Assembly: GCA_034436355.1 (NCBI GenBank)
Contig: DAOTVQ010000031.1
Location: 18,241 to 82,240, forward strand
Source of the DNA: CP2-2F sp034436355
Lineage (GTDB): Bacteria > Chloroflexota > Anaerolineae > Aggregatilineales > UBA2796
Direction: 5' to 3'
Length of the DNA: 64,000 nt
The position numbers were made by a program, and so were the translations under genes. Below are positions 35,700 to 42,946 of this stretch, one piece after another (the first letter of the stretch is position 1; every line of letters starts with the position of its first letter). The notes under the pieces were generated by a model. That model was given only the letters and a program-made list of their open reading frames with translations, did not search any database and had not been told where the DNA came from.

Positions 35700-36161
35700 A
35701 TGAAAGATAGCATTCACCCAAAGTGGTTCCCGGAAGCCAAGATTACTTGCCTTGCCTGCGGCACCGTCTGGACGACCGGCGCGACGCGCCCAACCTTGCA
35801 GATTGACGTCTGCTCGAACTGCCACCCGTTTTACACTGGAGAGCAGCGCATCGTGGACACCGAAGGGCGCGTTGACCGCTTCATGAAACGCCTTGAGACG
35901 CGCAGCACCTTTGCCCAAGAGCAGGCAGCCAAAACAGCTGGCTCGCCTGAATTTTCCTTGGCAGAGCTCGGTTTGGGCAAGCAATATACCGAACTGCTGG
36001 CAGCCAACGGCTTATCAACAGCGGGCGATTTTATCACGCGCCTGCAAGAAAGCGGTGATGAAGGCGTGCTTGCCATCCGCGGCGTTGGGCGCAAATTGCT
36101 GACCGATATCAAGAAGAAGCTGCGCCAGAAGGGCTACGAACTGCCAACCGTGCAGGATTAG
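35700..36161 (+). CDS. rpmE: 50S ribosomal protein L31 with C-terminal alpha-CTD-like helix-hairpin-helix domain
   Basis: 153 residues, about twice the normal L31 length (65-90). Residues 1-75 are an ordinary zinc-binding L31: KDSIHPKWFPEAKITC, cysteines C17, C20, C38 and C41, and HPFYTGEQRIVDTEGRVDRF. After a linker, residues about 85-147 form a domain very like the C-terminal domain of RNA polymerase alpha: SLAELGLGKQYTELL, LSTAGDFITRL, then the helix-hairpin-helix-like VLAIRGVGRKLLTDIKKKL. The reading frame is continuous and the stop is followed by a terminator, so the fusion looks genuine. The extra domain could bind nucleic acid. Confidence 0.93.
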   Translation: MKDSIHPKWFPEAKITCLACGTVWTTGATRPTLQIDVCSNCHPFYTGEQRIVDTEGRVDRFMKRLETRSTFAQEQAAKTAGSPEFSLAELGLGKQYTELLAANGLSTAGDFITRLQESGDEGVLAIRGVGRKLLTDIKKKLRQKGYELPTVQD

Positions 36162-36189
36162 CGCGCCCGCTTAGCCACGCAAAAACATT

Positions 36190-36216
36190 GGGCGGGCGAT
36201 GCACCCGCCCCTTTTT
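36190..36216 (+). terminator. Intrinsic terminator after rpmE
   Basis: Perfect stem gggcggg (36190-36196) and cccgccc (36204-36210), 7-nt loop, then cttttt. It separates the ribosomal genes from tdk, although read-through is possible because no clear promoter for tdk is seen. Confidence 0.85.
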
Positions 36217-36252
36217 GCGCCTTTTTGCCATGCCCTGAGAGGATTTTATGAA

Positions 36253-36822
36253 ATGATCCACCACCGCGGACGGGTAGAAGTCATCTGCGGCAGCATGTTC
36301 AGCGGCAAGACCGAAGAACTGATCCGCCGTGTGCGCCGCGCCCAAATTGCCCGCCAGCAAGTGCAAGTCTTCAAGCCTATCATAGATACACGCTATGGCG
36401 TGGCACAAGTCACTTCCCACAATGGGCAGGGCTTTGAGGCTATCCCCTGTGCCGACAGCAGCGAGATCGTGGCACACCTTGCCCCTGAGACCACTGTTGC
36501 CGCCATTGATGAAGCCCAATTCTTTGATCACGGCCTTGTGGCGCTGACCGAACGGCTTGCTGAGCGCGGCTTGCGGGTGATCCTCGCCGGGCTTGATCTG
36601 GACTTCCGCGCCGAACCCTTCGGCGCCATGCCGCACTTGATGTGCCTTGCTGAAGAAGTGACCAAACTCCACGCCATTTGTATGGTGTGTGGTGAAGAAG
36701 CCACCCGCACGCAGCGCCTTGTGAACGGTCAGCCGGCTCGCTACGATGACCCGATCATCATGATTGGCGCACAAGAGCGTTACGAGGCACGTTGCCGCCA
36801 CCATCACAGCGTGCCACACTAA
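36253..36822 (+). CDS. tdk: Thymidine kinase
   Basis: 189 residues from the ATG at 36253 (gagagg upstream); an in-frame start at 36199 lies in the terminator. Type II thymidine kinase: RVEVICGSMFSGKTEEL supplies the P-loop with K19, AAIDEAQFF the Walker B-like DEAQ, and LAGLDLDFRAEPFG the lasso region start. A zinc site is formed by CMVCGEEA and a distal cysteine in EARCRHHH. It phosphorylates thymidine for salvage. It is followed by the alkyltransferase-like gene after 8 bp. Confidence 0.95.
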   Translation: MIHHRGRVEVICGSMFSGKTEELIRRVRRAQIARQQVQVFKPIIDTRYGVAQVTSHNGQGFEAIPCADSSEIVAHLAPETTVAAIDEAQFFDHGLVALTERLAERGLRVILAGLDLDFRAEPFGAMPHLMCLAEEVTKLHAICMVCGEEATRTQRLVNGQPARYDDPIIMIGAQERYEARCRHHHSVPH

Positions 36823-36830
36823 GGGATAGC

Positions 36831-37175
36831 ATGGCAACCTTTAACGAGCGCGTCTTTGCCCTCGTGCGGCGCATTCCGCGTGGTAAAGTCCTCACCTATG
36901 GGCGTGTGGCAGCGCTCTTGGGCGTGCCACGCGGCGCACGGGCAGTTGGGTGGGCGCTGCACAGTGCGCCAACGGATGGCGATGTGCCTTGGCAGCGCGT
37001 TGTGAATGGGCAAGGGCGCATCAGCACACGCTGCGAGGCGCATACAGCAGACCTTCAGCGCGCACTGCTGATTGCAGAGGGTGTGCGGTTCTCGGCGGCG
37101 GATGCCTATGCCCTTGCCGATTTTGCCAATACGCTGTGGGTGCTTTCGGCGGAAGACCTAGCGACGTTGCCTTAA
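36831..37175 (+). CDS. Alkyltransferase-like (ATL) protein, MGMT family lacking the catalytic cysteine
   Basis: 114 residues, DNA-binding domain of O6-alkylguanine-DNA alkyltransferase only. The helix-turn-helix GKVLTYGRVAALLGVPRGARAVGWAL includes the arginine finger (R37). The active-site motif PCHRV is PWQRV, with W54 replacing the acceptor cysteine, which defines ATL proteins. These bind O6-alkylguanine lesions, flip the base and hand it to nucleotide excision repair rather than removing the alkyl group. The ATG at 36831 is 8 bp after tdk; a longer frame would overlap tdk. Confidence 0.92.
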   Translation: MATFNERVFALVRRIPRGKVLTYGRVAALLGVPRGARAVGWALHSAPTDGDVPWQRVVNGQGRISTRCEAHTADLQRALLIAEGVRFSAADAYALADFANTLWVLSAEDLATLP

Positions 37176-37232
37176 AGGTGTTCATGGTGAGCGCATGGTG
37201 CGTGCAGTCCGCCAGCGCGCCATATTGCAGCG

Positions 37233-37922
37233 CTATTCGCGCTTTGCCACTACCACATACTGAAAGACGAAATATTCGCGCACCCATGGGATACGCCCAA
37301 GCGTCCATTTCAGCAGCGCGTCCCAGCGCCTGCCGCGCCGTTCAAACAGGCGAAACAGCCGCCGCGCAATCACGGCGTGCGTGTTCGGCGGCGCAAGGCG
37401 CGTTACATCGCGGCGCATGAAGAAGCGCAGGTGTGTGTTATCAAAAATGCCGCGCTCGCGCAGCGGAAACGATTGCCGCAGCAGGTGCAGAAAAATCTCC
37501 CAGTGGGCAATGTTCGGCACGCTGATGATCAGGCGTCCGCTATCTGCCAAATGCTCCCCTAAAATAGCGCTAACCGCCCACGGATTCGCCAAATGTTCTA
37601 GCACATCCGCTGCAAGGATCGTGTCGAAGATCTCGCCCTGCAAGGCAGCGCGCAGGGCAGCGTGATCTTCAAGGTTCAGGCAATGGGCGGCGTCTAGGTG
37701 TGGCAGCGCCACTTCCAAGGCAGCCGCATTGATCTCTATGCCAACGGCGCGCCGCAAATTCGGCAGCGTCTCTCGCAGATAGGCAGCCACCGCACCTTGA
37801 TTGCAGCCGACATCCAGAAAGGTTTGCGTGCTGCGCGGCACGAGGTCAATCAGATCAGGGCGCGCCGTCTTGTACGAGGCGGTGTTTTTGCGGGTGGTAT
37901 CAAACTCGAGTGGTGCAGTCAT
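37233..37922 (-). CDS. Class I SAM-dependent methyltransferase
   Basis: 229 residues. The SAM-binding loop is TFLDVGCNQGAVAAYL (motif I), followed by AVGIEINAAALEVA (acidic strand 2), ILAADVLEHLANPW (motif post II, the DxxEH signature of UbiE/Methyltransf_23 type enzymes) and GRLIISVPNIAHW. The C-terminal 70 residues are basic with an FRLFERRGRRWDALLK segment. Homologues often act on lipids, sugars or small molecules in envelope synthesis. It is 7 bp downstream of the SRPBCC gene and likely belongs to the same transcript. Confidence 0.88.
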   Translation of the reverse strand: MTAPLEFDTTRKNTASYKTARPDLIDLVPRSTQTFLDVGCNQGAVAAYLRETLPNLRRAVGIEINAAALEVALPHLDAAHCLNLEDHAALRAALQGEIFDTILAADVLEHLANPWAVSAILGEHLADSGRLIISVPNIAHWEIFLHLLRQSFPLRERGIFDNTHLRFFMRRDVTRLAPPNTHAVIARRLFRLFERRGRRWDALLKWTLGRIPWVREYFVFQYVVVAKRE

Positions 37923-37929
37923 CAGTTCC

Positions 37930-38349
37930 TCATGGGCAGCGCGTCATGCGCGCACGCTGATCAGGTGGGATAAGTGTCTCATCTGGCAGACCTTCCACAT
38001 CTGCTTTTATGGCGTTCAAGCCGTTCACATAATACTGCTCTACACGGCTGCGAAAGAAGGGATACAGCAAGCGTGCCAGCCAACCCAGCGGCATTTGCGC
38101 GTGTGTATGCATGGTTAGGCGCGTTTCGCCGCCCTGATCGCTCAGGCTGAAGATCACATCCATCTGTTTCAGCGGCGGTGTTTTGCCGTGCCGAAGATGG
38201 AGGCGGCTCCTTTCTTCACGGGCGATCACCTCAGGTTGCAAGGCACTGCCTGTCTCGGCGAGTTCGGGGGATGCTTCGCGCAATATGCGCTGCCAAACGT
38301 CTTCAGGCGCGGCGCGGATCATGACTTCCGCGCAGAGGCGAATGCTCAT
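37930..38349 (-). CDS. SRPBCC-superfamily (START-like) protein
   Basis: 139 residues with the pattern of a polyketide-cyclase/START-like lipid-binding fold: an initial strand SIRLCAEVMIRAAPEDVWQRIL, a central strand pair (DVIFSLSDQGGETRLTMHTHAQM) and a long C-terminal amphipathic helix (LYPFFRSRVEQYYVNGLNAIKADVEG). Such proteins bind hydrophobic ligands or act in transport and modification of lipids; no ligand can be named. aagga precedes the ATG. It sits between the ABC permease genes and the methyltransferase. Confidence 0.8.
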   Translation of the reverse strand: MSIRLCAEVMIRAAPEDVWQRILREASPELAETGSALQPEVIAREERSRLHLRHGKTPPLKQMDVIFSLSDQGGETRLTMHTHAQMPLGWLARLLYPFFRSRVEQYYVNGLNAIKADVEGLPDETLIPPDQRARMTRCP

Positions 38350-38357
38350 AAGCGATC

Positions 38358-39293
38358 TTATCCTTGTGTTGTGCTTGCCCGCTGCCGCAGCGCGTAAATG
38401 ATTAAGGCTGCCAGCGTGGCAAGGTAGGGAATCATCTGTGGCAGTTGGGAAGGCACATTGAAGCTGCCCAAGCGCGTTTCTAGGGCAGCAAAAGCGCCAA
38501 AGAGCAAGGCGGCTGCCAGCGTGCCAAGCGGTGTATAGCCACCCAAGGCCGGGATCACCAACGCAATGTAGCCGCGCCCGGCGGTCATATCGCGGCTGAA
38601 GCCGTTTAGGTAGCCCATGCTCAGGTGAATGCCGCCTAAGCCCGCTAGGATACCACTAATGACCAATGCCGTATAGCGCACGCGCCGCACATTGATCCCA
38701 ACAGAGGTAGCAGCCTGCTCATTTTCGCCCACAGCGCGCAGGTGTGCGCCAAAGGGCAGCCGATAGAGCATAAATGCCACACCAACGGCGCTCAGCAGGG
38801 CAAGCCACGTCAGCAGGTTTTGGCGTCCAAGCGCAGTGTGCAGCGTTTCGCCGAGCAGCGGCACAGCGCGCAGAAAGGGCAGCTCTAAATCAGGGATGCT
38901 GATCGGTGGCAGGCTTAAGCCGCCGGCACGCGCACCGCTCAGTTGGTAGCCAATTGCTACAGTTGCCGCCGAGCCGAGAATGTTGATCGCCACACCGCCC
39001 AAGATCAGATCGCCCTTAAAGCCTAAATGGAAAACTGCCAGCAAGAGTGCCATCAGCGCCGCAGCAATCAGCCCTGCCAACGCGCCGATCACGGCATTTT
39101 GCAGCAGCCCGCCAACTGTGGCGCCGCTGAAGGCAGCCGTCAGCATAATGCCTTCTAGGCCGATGTTGATCACGCCTGCTTTCACGCTGATCAGCGCACC
39201 GAGCGACGGCAGCAGCAGCGGCGTGCTGATCCGCAGCACAGCGGCAAGGTAGGTTGCACTAAAAATGCTGCTTAGGATGTTCTCCACGCTCAC
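38358..39293 (-). CDS. ABC transporter permease, nucleoside type (YufQ/RbsC-like)
   Basis: 311 residues from the GTG at 39293, which overlaps the upstream stop as GTGA. A TTG start at 39314 or a GTG at 39287 are alternatives. About eight to nine membrane helices; LPSLGALISVKAGVINIGLEGIML is the strongly conserved N-terminal motif of BMP-type nucleoside/purine ABC permeases, and VGENEQAATSVGINVRRVRY the cytoplasmic coupling loop. It forms a channel with the next upstream permease. The usual lipoprotein binding protein and twin ATPase are absent from the window. Confidence 0.92.
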   Translation of the reverse strand: MSVENILSSIFSATYLAAVLRISTPLLLPSLGALISVKAGVINIGLEGIMLTAAFSGATVGGLLQNAVIGALAGLIAAALMALLLAVFHLGFKGDLILGGVAINILGSAATVAIGYQLSGARAGGLSLPPISIPDLELPFLRAVPLLGETLHTALGRQNLLTWLALLSAVGVAFMLYRLPFGAHLRAVGENEQAATSVGINVRRVRYTALVISGILAGLGGIHLSMGYLNGFSRDMTAGRGYIALVIPALGGYTPLGTLAAALLFGAFAALETRLGSFNVPSQLPQMIPYLATLAALIIYALRQRASTTQG

Positions 39294-40507
39294 ACCACCT
39301 TTCGACGCCGCCAAAAGCCGATCAGCCCTTCAGCGGTGAACAACAAGATGATGATCGCTTGGATCACGCGCACAATCTCCAAACTGACGGCGGCATCATT
39401 CTGCATGATCGGCGCACCAACGCGCAAATAGGAATACAGCAGCGCCATCGCCGGGATTGCCAGCGGATTTTCCCGCGCCAGCAGCGCTGCAACGATTCCT
39501 TCAAAGGTCAGCCCGCTGGAGACGGACAGCGGCAGCCGCTGGTAAATGCCCAACGCCAAATAGGCGCCCGTTAAGCCGCCCAGCAAGCCGCTCAAGCCCA
39601 TCGCCCGCACAATCACGCGCCGCAGATTGATGCCGCCGTAACGGGCAAACGCCGCGTTGGCGCCAACCGTCCGCAGCGTGTAGCCAAAAGGTGTGCGCCG
39701 CATTAGCCACCAAACCGCCAGCACTGCGATCAGCGCCCACAGCACAGCCGACGTTACCCGTGTGGCAGGGATCAGGCGCGGCAGCAGCGCAGAGGCGGGA
39801 AAGAGCGCCGATGCCATCGCGCCGCTTTGCGGCAAGCGGATTTGTTCGAGGATCAATCCGTAGAAAAGCGCCGCAATCGGATTGAGCATCAGGGTGGAGA
39901 CTAGCTCGTTAGCGCCGAGATGTGCGCGCAGCACGCCGGGAATCAGCCCCCACAGCGCGCCAGCCAACGCGCCGACGCCAACGGCTAGGCTCAGGTGCAG
40001 CTCTGACGGCAGACCCTCAACAAAAAGCGCCACCAAGCCGCTGGCAAGCGCACCCAGAAAAATCTGCCCTTCAGCGCCCAAGCTGAACAGCCTTGCCTTG
40101 AAGACAAGCGTGATTGCCAAGGCGACCAACGTCAGGCTGATGGCGTCGTCAATCCACGTTGCCCACCGATTCAGGCGGCTGAGCGGACCTGTCAGCAAGG
40201 CAGTGTAGGCATCCCCTGCGCGCTGCGGGCTGATCAAGAGCAAGATGATCAGCCCAATCAAGAGTGCTGCCGCTACAGTCAGCAGCACGCGCAACGACGC
40301 ACGCCCTGTCTGCCCGATGAACAGCGCGAAAGAGAGCATCACCAGTGTGTTGATCGCCCAAATCACGCCGAAAGAAGGCGATTCGAAGGCTTGCCCGAAG
40401 GCTTCCACGCCGGTGATCCCACGGGCTAAGACATGAACGCTTAGCAGCAGCGCCATGCCAAGCGCTGTCGCTATGGTTAAAGGCACAATCAGCCATGCAC
40501 GCTGCAC
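39290..40507 (-). CDS. ABC transporter permease, nucleoside type (YufP-like)
   Basis: 405 residues from a GTG at 40507 with gaaag upstream. The larger of the two BMP-family permeases: LTLVALAITLVFKARLFSLGAEGQIFLGAL is the conserved substrate-channel motif, and VGANAAFARYGGINLRRVIVRAM the coupling loop. The extra length is an N-terminal hydrophobic extension with three additional helices. Together with the downstream permease it would import nucleosides or purines through the membrane. A TATACT (-10) on the minus strand at 40553-40548 is a likely promoter element, without a clear -35. Confidence 0.91.
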   Translation of the reverse strand: MQRAWLIVPLTIATALGMALLLSVHVLARGITGVEAFGQAFESPSFGVIWAINTLVMLSFALFIGQTGRASLRVLLTVAAALLIGLIILLLISPQRAGDAYTALLTGPLSRLNRWATWIDDAISLTLVALAITLVFKARLFSLGAEGQIFLGALASGLVALFVEGLPSELHLSLAVGVGALAGALWGLIPGVLRAHLGANELVSTLMLNPIAALFYGLILEQIRLPQSGAMASALFPASALLPRLIPATRVTSAVLWALIAVLAVWWLMRRTPFGYTLRTVGANAAFARYGGINLRRVIVRAMGLSGLLGGLTGAYLALGIYQRLPLSVSSGLTFEGIVAALLARENPLAIPAMALLYSYLRVGAPIMQNDAAVSLEIVRVIQAIIILLFTAEGLIGFWRRRKVV

Positions 40508-40701
40508 AACGGTTGCTTTCTGTGATCTATGTTACCCCTGCGCCGAGAGTATAGCGCAAGTGGCGTTATTTTATTGAGGTGTTATTGAGTGGCTAACCTA
40601 ACGAGACTCTGTGTGCAAATGTGCCTCGTCGGTATAGGCTGATCTGCACAGGGTTAGCAGCTTATAGCCGCCCTTTTTTCATCACTGCTCAAAATTCCCT
40701 C

Positions 40702-40730
40702 TTGCCAAAGCACGAAAAGCGATCTATACT
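40702..40730 (+). promoter_or_regulatory. Promoter of tRNA-Gly
   Basis: TTGCCA (40702-40707), 17-bp spacer, TATACT (40725-40730), followed by the tRNA 5' end 14 nt later. A near-consensus sigma70-type promoter. Confidence 0.85.
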
Positions 40731-40743
40731 CTCTTTCACAAGT

Positions 40744-40815
<72 letters not shown>

Positions 40816-40821
40816 CAAATG

Positions 40822-40850
40822 ACCTCTGGGAAGTAACCCAGAGGTTTTTT
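40822..40850 (+). terminator. Intrinsic terminator after tRNA-Gly
   Basis: Stem acctctggg (40822-40830) with cccagaggt (40837-40845), 6-nt loop, T run to 40850. The ribosome site of the next gene lies just beyond, so that gene may be expressed by read-through. Confidence 0.88.
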
Positions 40851-40867
40851 GTTGCACAGGAGCGCAC

Positions 40868-41527
40868 ATGACAAAACGAACAGGCGCCTGGTGGCGCGTG
40901 GTGAAGTTCGGCTTTCGCCTGCTCTATAACGAGATGGCGTTCACCTACGATGTGGTCAGCGCGGCGGTCAGCTTGGGCGAATGGCGGGCGTGGCAGCGCG
41001 CTGCGCTCAACTTTCTACAGCCGCCGCACAGCGCACCCGTGCTGGAATTAGCGCACGGCACGGGCAATTTGCAGCTTGACTTGCACGCAGCAGGCATTCC
41101 CAGCCTTGCCATTGATCTGAGCCCGTACATGGGCAGGATCGCGGCGCGCAAATTGCGGCGGGCGGGCGTGCCAGCACGCCTGATCCGTGCGCGGGCAGAG
41201 GCACTGCCCTTCCGCGCTGAGAGTTTCTCAGCAGCGATCAGCACCTTCCCAACCGCCTTCATCCTTGCGCCAGAGACGCTGGGCGAAGTTCACCGCGTTT
41301 TGCAGCCGCACGGGCGCCTGATCATTGTGCCGAACGCCACCCTGACGGGCAAAGGTGCCGCGCAGCGCAGCATCGAGCTTGCCTACCGCGCCACAGGGCA
41401 GCGCGACGGTGCGCCTTTTAACCTTCAAGCGCGCTTCAGCGCAGCAGGCTTTCACTTGCGCTTTGCAGAAGTGCCAGCCAAGCGTAGTGTGGCACAGGTG
41501 GTGATCGCTGAAAAGACGTTGGGCTAG
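40868..41527 (+). CDS. Class I SAM-dependent methyltransferase (UbiE-like)
   Basis: 219 residues. The N-terminus RLLYNEMAFTYDVVSAAVSLGEWRAWQRAAL is typical of UbiE/MenG-type methyltransferases. Motif I is PVLELAHGTGNLQLDL, followed by AIDLSPYMGRIAARKL, RARAEALPFRAESFSAAISTFPTAFI (motif post II) and HRVLQPHGRLIIVP. The family methylates quinones, lipids or metabolites; the target here is unknown. aggag is 5 nt before the ATG, immediately after the tRNA-Gly terminator. Confidence 0.88.
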   Translation: MTKRTGAWWRVVKFGFRLLYNEMAFTYDVVSAAVSLGEWRAWQRAALNFLQPPHSAPVLELAHGTGNLQLDLHAAGIPSLAIDLSPYMGRIAARKLRRAGVPARLIRARAEALPFRAESFSAAISTFPTAFILAPETLGEVHRVLQPHGRLIIVPNATLTGKGAAQRSIELAYRATGQRDGAPFNLQARFSAAGFHLRFAEVPAKRSVAQVVIAEKTLG

Positions 41528-41547
41528 AACAAACCTTGTGCTACAAT
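41519..41547 (+). promoter_or_regulatory. Candidate promoter of the TetR/glycosidase operon
   Basis: TTGGGC (41519-41524), 17-bp spacer, TACAAT (41542-41547). It overlaps the end of the methyltransferase gene and the ATG at 41546, which supports the later start of the next gene at 41567. Confidence 0.6.
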
Positions 41548-41566
41548 GGCAGCGGTGAGCGATAAC

Positions 41567-42076
41567 ATGCAAAGGTATTCAGCCGTGAGACGCTTGTTCC
41601 GCAGAACGCCGCCCGATCCCGAAGCAGTGCGCCTTGCGCGTGGCGTGAACGCTCATCGGCGCGCCATGCGTTGGCGTGTGGCGCTGCCCCTGATTGCGGT
41701 CGGTGCGCTGATCGTGATCGTGCCAAGCCTGCTCATCTTCGCCATGCGTGCAGATCGCTTCAGTGCGGTTGCCGCCTTCATGTCGCTTTTCATCACCGTG
41801 CCAACCGCCATTTTGTGTATGCTGCCCTATGCCCTGCTGATTATGTTCGCCTTCGGCGCACGGCGCGCCTATAAAGGCACACGCGGCGCGCTAGGGCGCG
41901 TGCATCGGCTGGCACGGCGCGTCAATCTCGGTATGGATAAGCTCTCGGCACGGGCGGTGAAGCCCGTCATCGCCCTGAACGTGCGTTATGCTGCCCTTGA
42001 ACGTTTGATCGCAACACCCTTCCGCGCTATGCGTATACCAGAATCAGAGGAAGATGAGACCGCTGACCATGACTGA
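41567..42076 (+). CDS. Small two-helix membrane protein of unknown function
   Basis: 169 residues from the ATG at 41567, preferred because the earlier ATG (41546) falls inside the likely -10 box. A basic N-terminus (RRLFRRTPPDPEAVRLARG) leads into two membrane helices (about 35-58 and 68-95). A basic, helical cytoplasmic tail and an acidic end (ESEEDETADHD) follow. I recognise no family. It is translationally overlapped by the next small gene and probably co-transcribed with the TetR regulator and glycosidase. Confidence 0.68.
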   Translation: MQRYSAVRRLFRRTPPDPEAVRLARGVNAHRRAMRWRVALPLIAVGALIVIVPSLLIFAMRADRFSAVAAFMSLFITVPTAILCMLPYALLIMFAFGARRAYKGTRGALGRVHRLARRVNLGMDKLSARAVKPVIALNVRYAALERLIATPFRAMRIPESEEDETADHD

Positions 42077-42335
42077 TAAACCAACTTTGCCGACTGAGTC
42101 TGCGCCCGCACCGCGCAGCGATTGGAAATCACGCACCTATATGATCGGCGGCGTGATTGGCGCGCTGCTCGGCTTTCTTTCGGCGCACTTCTATGCGCGC
42201 AGCGCTGAGGAAAACAATGCCGGTCAGCCACCTAGACCGATTAGCACAGCGGATCTCTTTCGCCTGAGCCTTGCCGCGATTGCCCTGCTGCGCCAAATTG
42301 CCGATCTCGGCGTGAATCGCGGCGGTAAGCGCTAG
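42069..42335 (+). CDS. Small single-helix membrane protein
   Basis: 88 residues from the ATG at 42069, which overlaps the previous stop by 8 bp; an ATG at 42054 would add five residues. One helix (YMIGGVIGALLGFLSAHFYA, about 25-44) has a glycine-rich face, followed by a short polar segment with a conserved-looking amphipathic helix (ADLFRLSLAAIALLRQIADLG). Unknown function, but the tight overlap with neighbours supports a real gene. Confidence 0.65.
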   Translation: MTDKPTLPTESAPAPRSDWKSRTYMIGGVIGALLGFLSAHFYARSAEENNAGQPPRPISTADLFRLSLAAIALLRQIADLGVNRGGKR

Positions 42336-42337
42336 GC

Positions 42338-42946
42338 ATGTTCAAACGTCCGCCCGATCCACGCGATCCGATCCTAAGTGCAGCACGCACTGTGTTCACC
42401 CAAAACGGCTACGCCGAAACGTCCCTTGAGCAGGTCGCCCGCCACGCCAAGCTAGACCTCGCCGCTGTGCAGCGCCAATACAGCGATAAGGAAAAGCTGC
42501 TGGCTGCCATGCTGCGCGCCTATTCGCCACAGGCAGATTTTGAGGCGGCGCTGGACGCCGTGCAGGGCGAATCGGCTGCTGACCTCCTGCGTGATATGAT
42601 GCGCCGCTTGGTGGAAGTGGCACAGCGCCACGACGATTTCTTTGAGTTGGCAGTCATTGACGCGCAAAGCAACAATGGCAGCTTCCTGAGCAACCTGAGC
42701 GCCGCCATCTTTCCAAAGGCAACCGAGCTTTTGGGCAAGATGAAGGCAAACAACGAACTGCGTCCCGTCTCGGACGCGGTGATCGGGCGCACCCTGATCG
42801 CCATGTGGATCGGCTACATCGTCTCGGAGCGCGCCTTGCCGCAAGTGGCACGCCTTGCCATGCGCTTCATGCCTGAACGCATCTGGCTGGATGGCATGGT
42901 TGATCTGATGCTCTACGGCTTGCTAGAGGATAATGCACGCACCTGA
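42338..42946 (+). CDS. TetR-family transcriptional regulator
   Basis: 202 residues. The N-terminal helix-turn-helix is clear: DPILSAARTVFTQNGYAETSLEQVARHAKLDLAAVQRQYSDKEKLLAAML (about 10-60), the usual TetR DNA-binding pattern. The C-terminal ligand domain (about 70-202) is all helical. Members repress nearby transport or enzyme genes until a ligand binds. It starts 2 bp after the small membrane-protein gene and overlaps the glycosidase-like gene by 14 bp, so it probably controls this operon. No clear palindromic operator was found near 41519-41567. Confidence 0.92.
   Translation: MFKRPPDPRDPILSAARTVFTQNGYAETSLEQVARHAKLDLAAVQRQYSDKEKLLAAMLRAYSPQADFEAALDAVQGESAADLLRDMMRRLVEVAQRHDDFFELAVIDAQSNNGSFLSNLSAAIFPKATELLGKMKANNELRPVSDAVIGRTLIAMWIGYIVSERALPQVARLAMRFMPERIWLDGMVDLMLYGLLEDNART

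Noticed and set aside
36199..36252. N-terminal extension of thymidine kinase
   Set aside because: The upstream start lies inside the rpmE terminator hairpin; the ATG at 36253 fits the family N-terminus.
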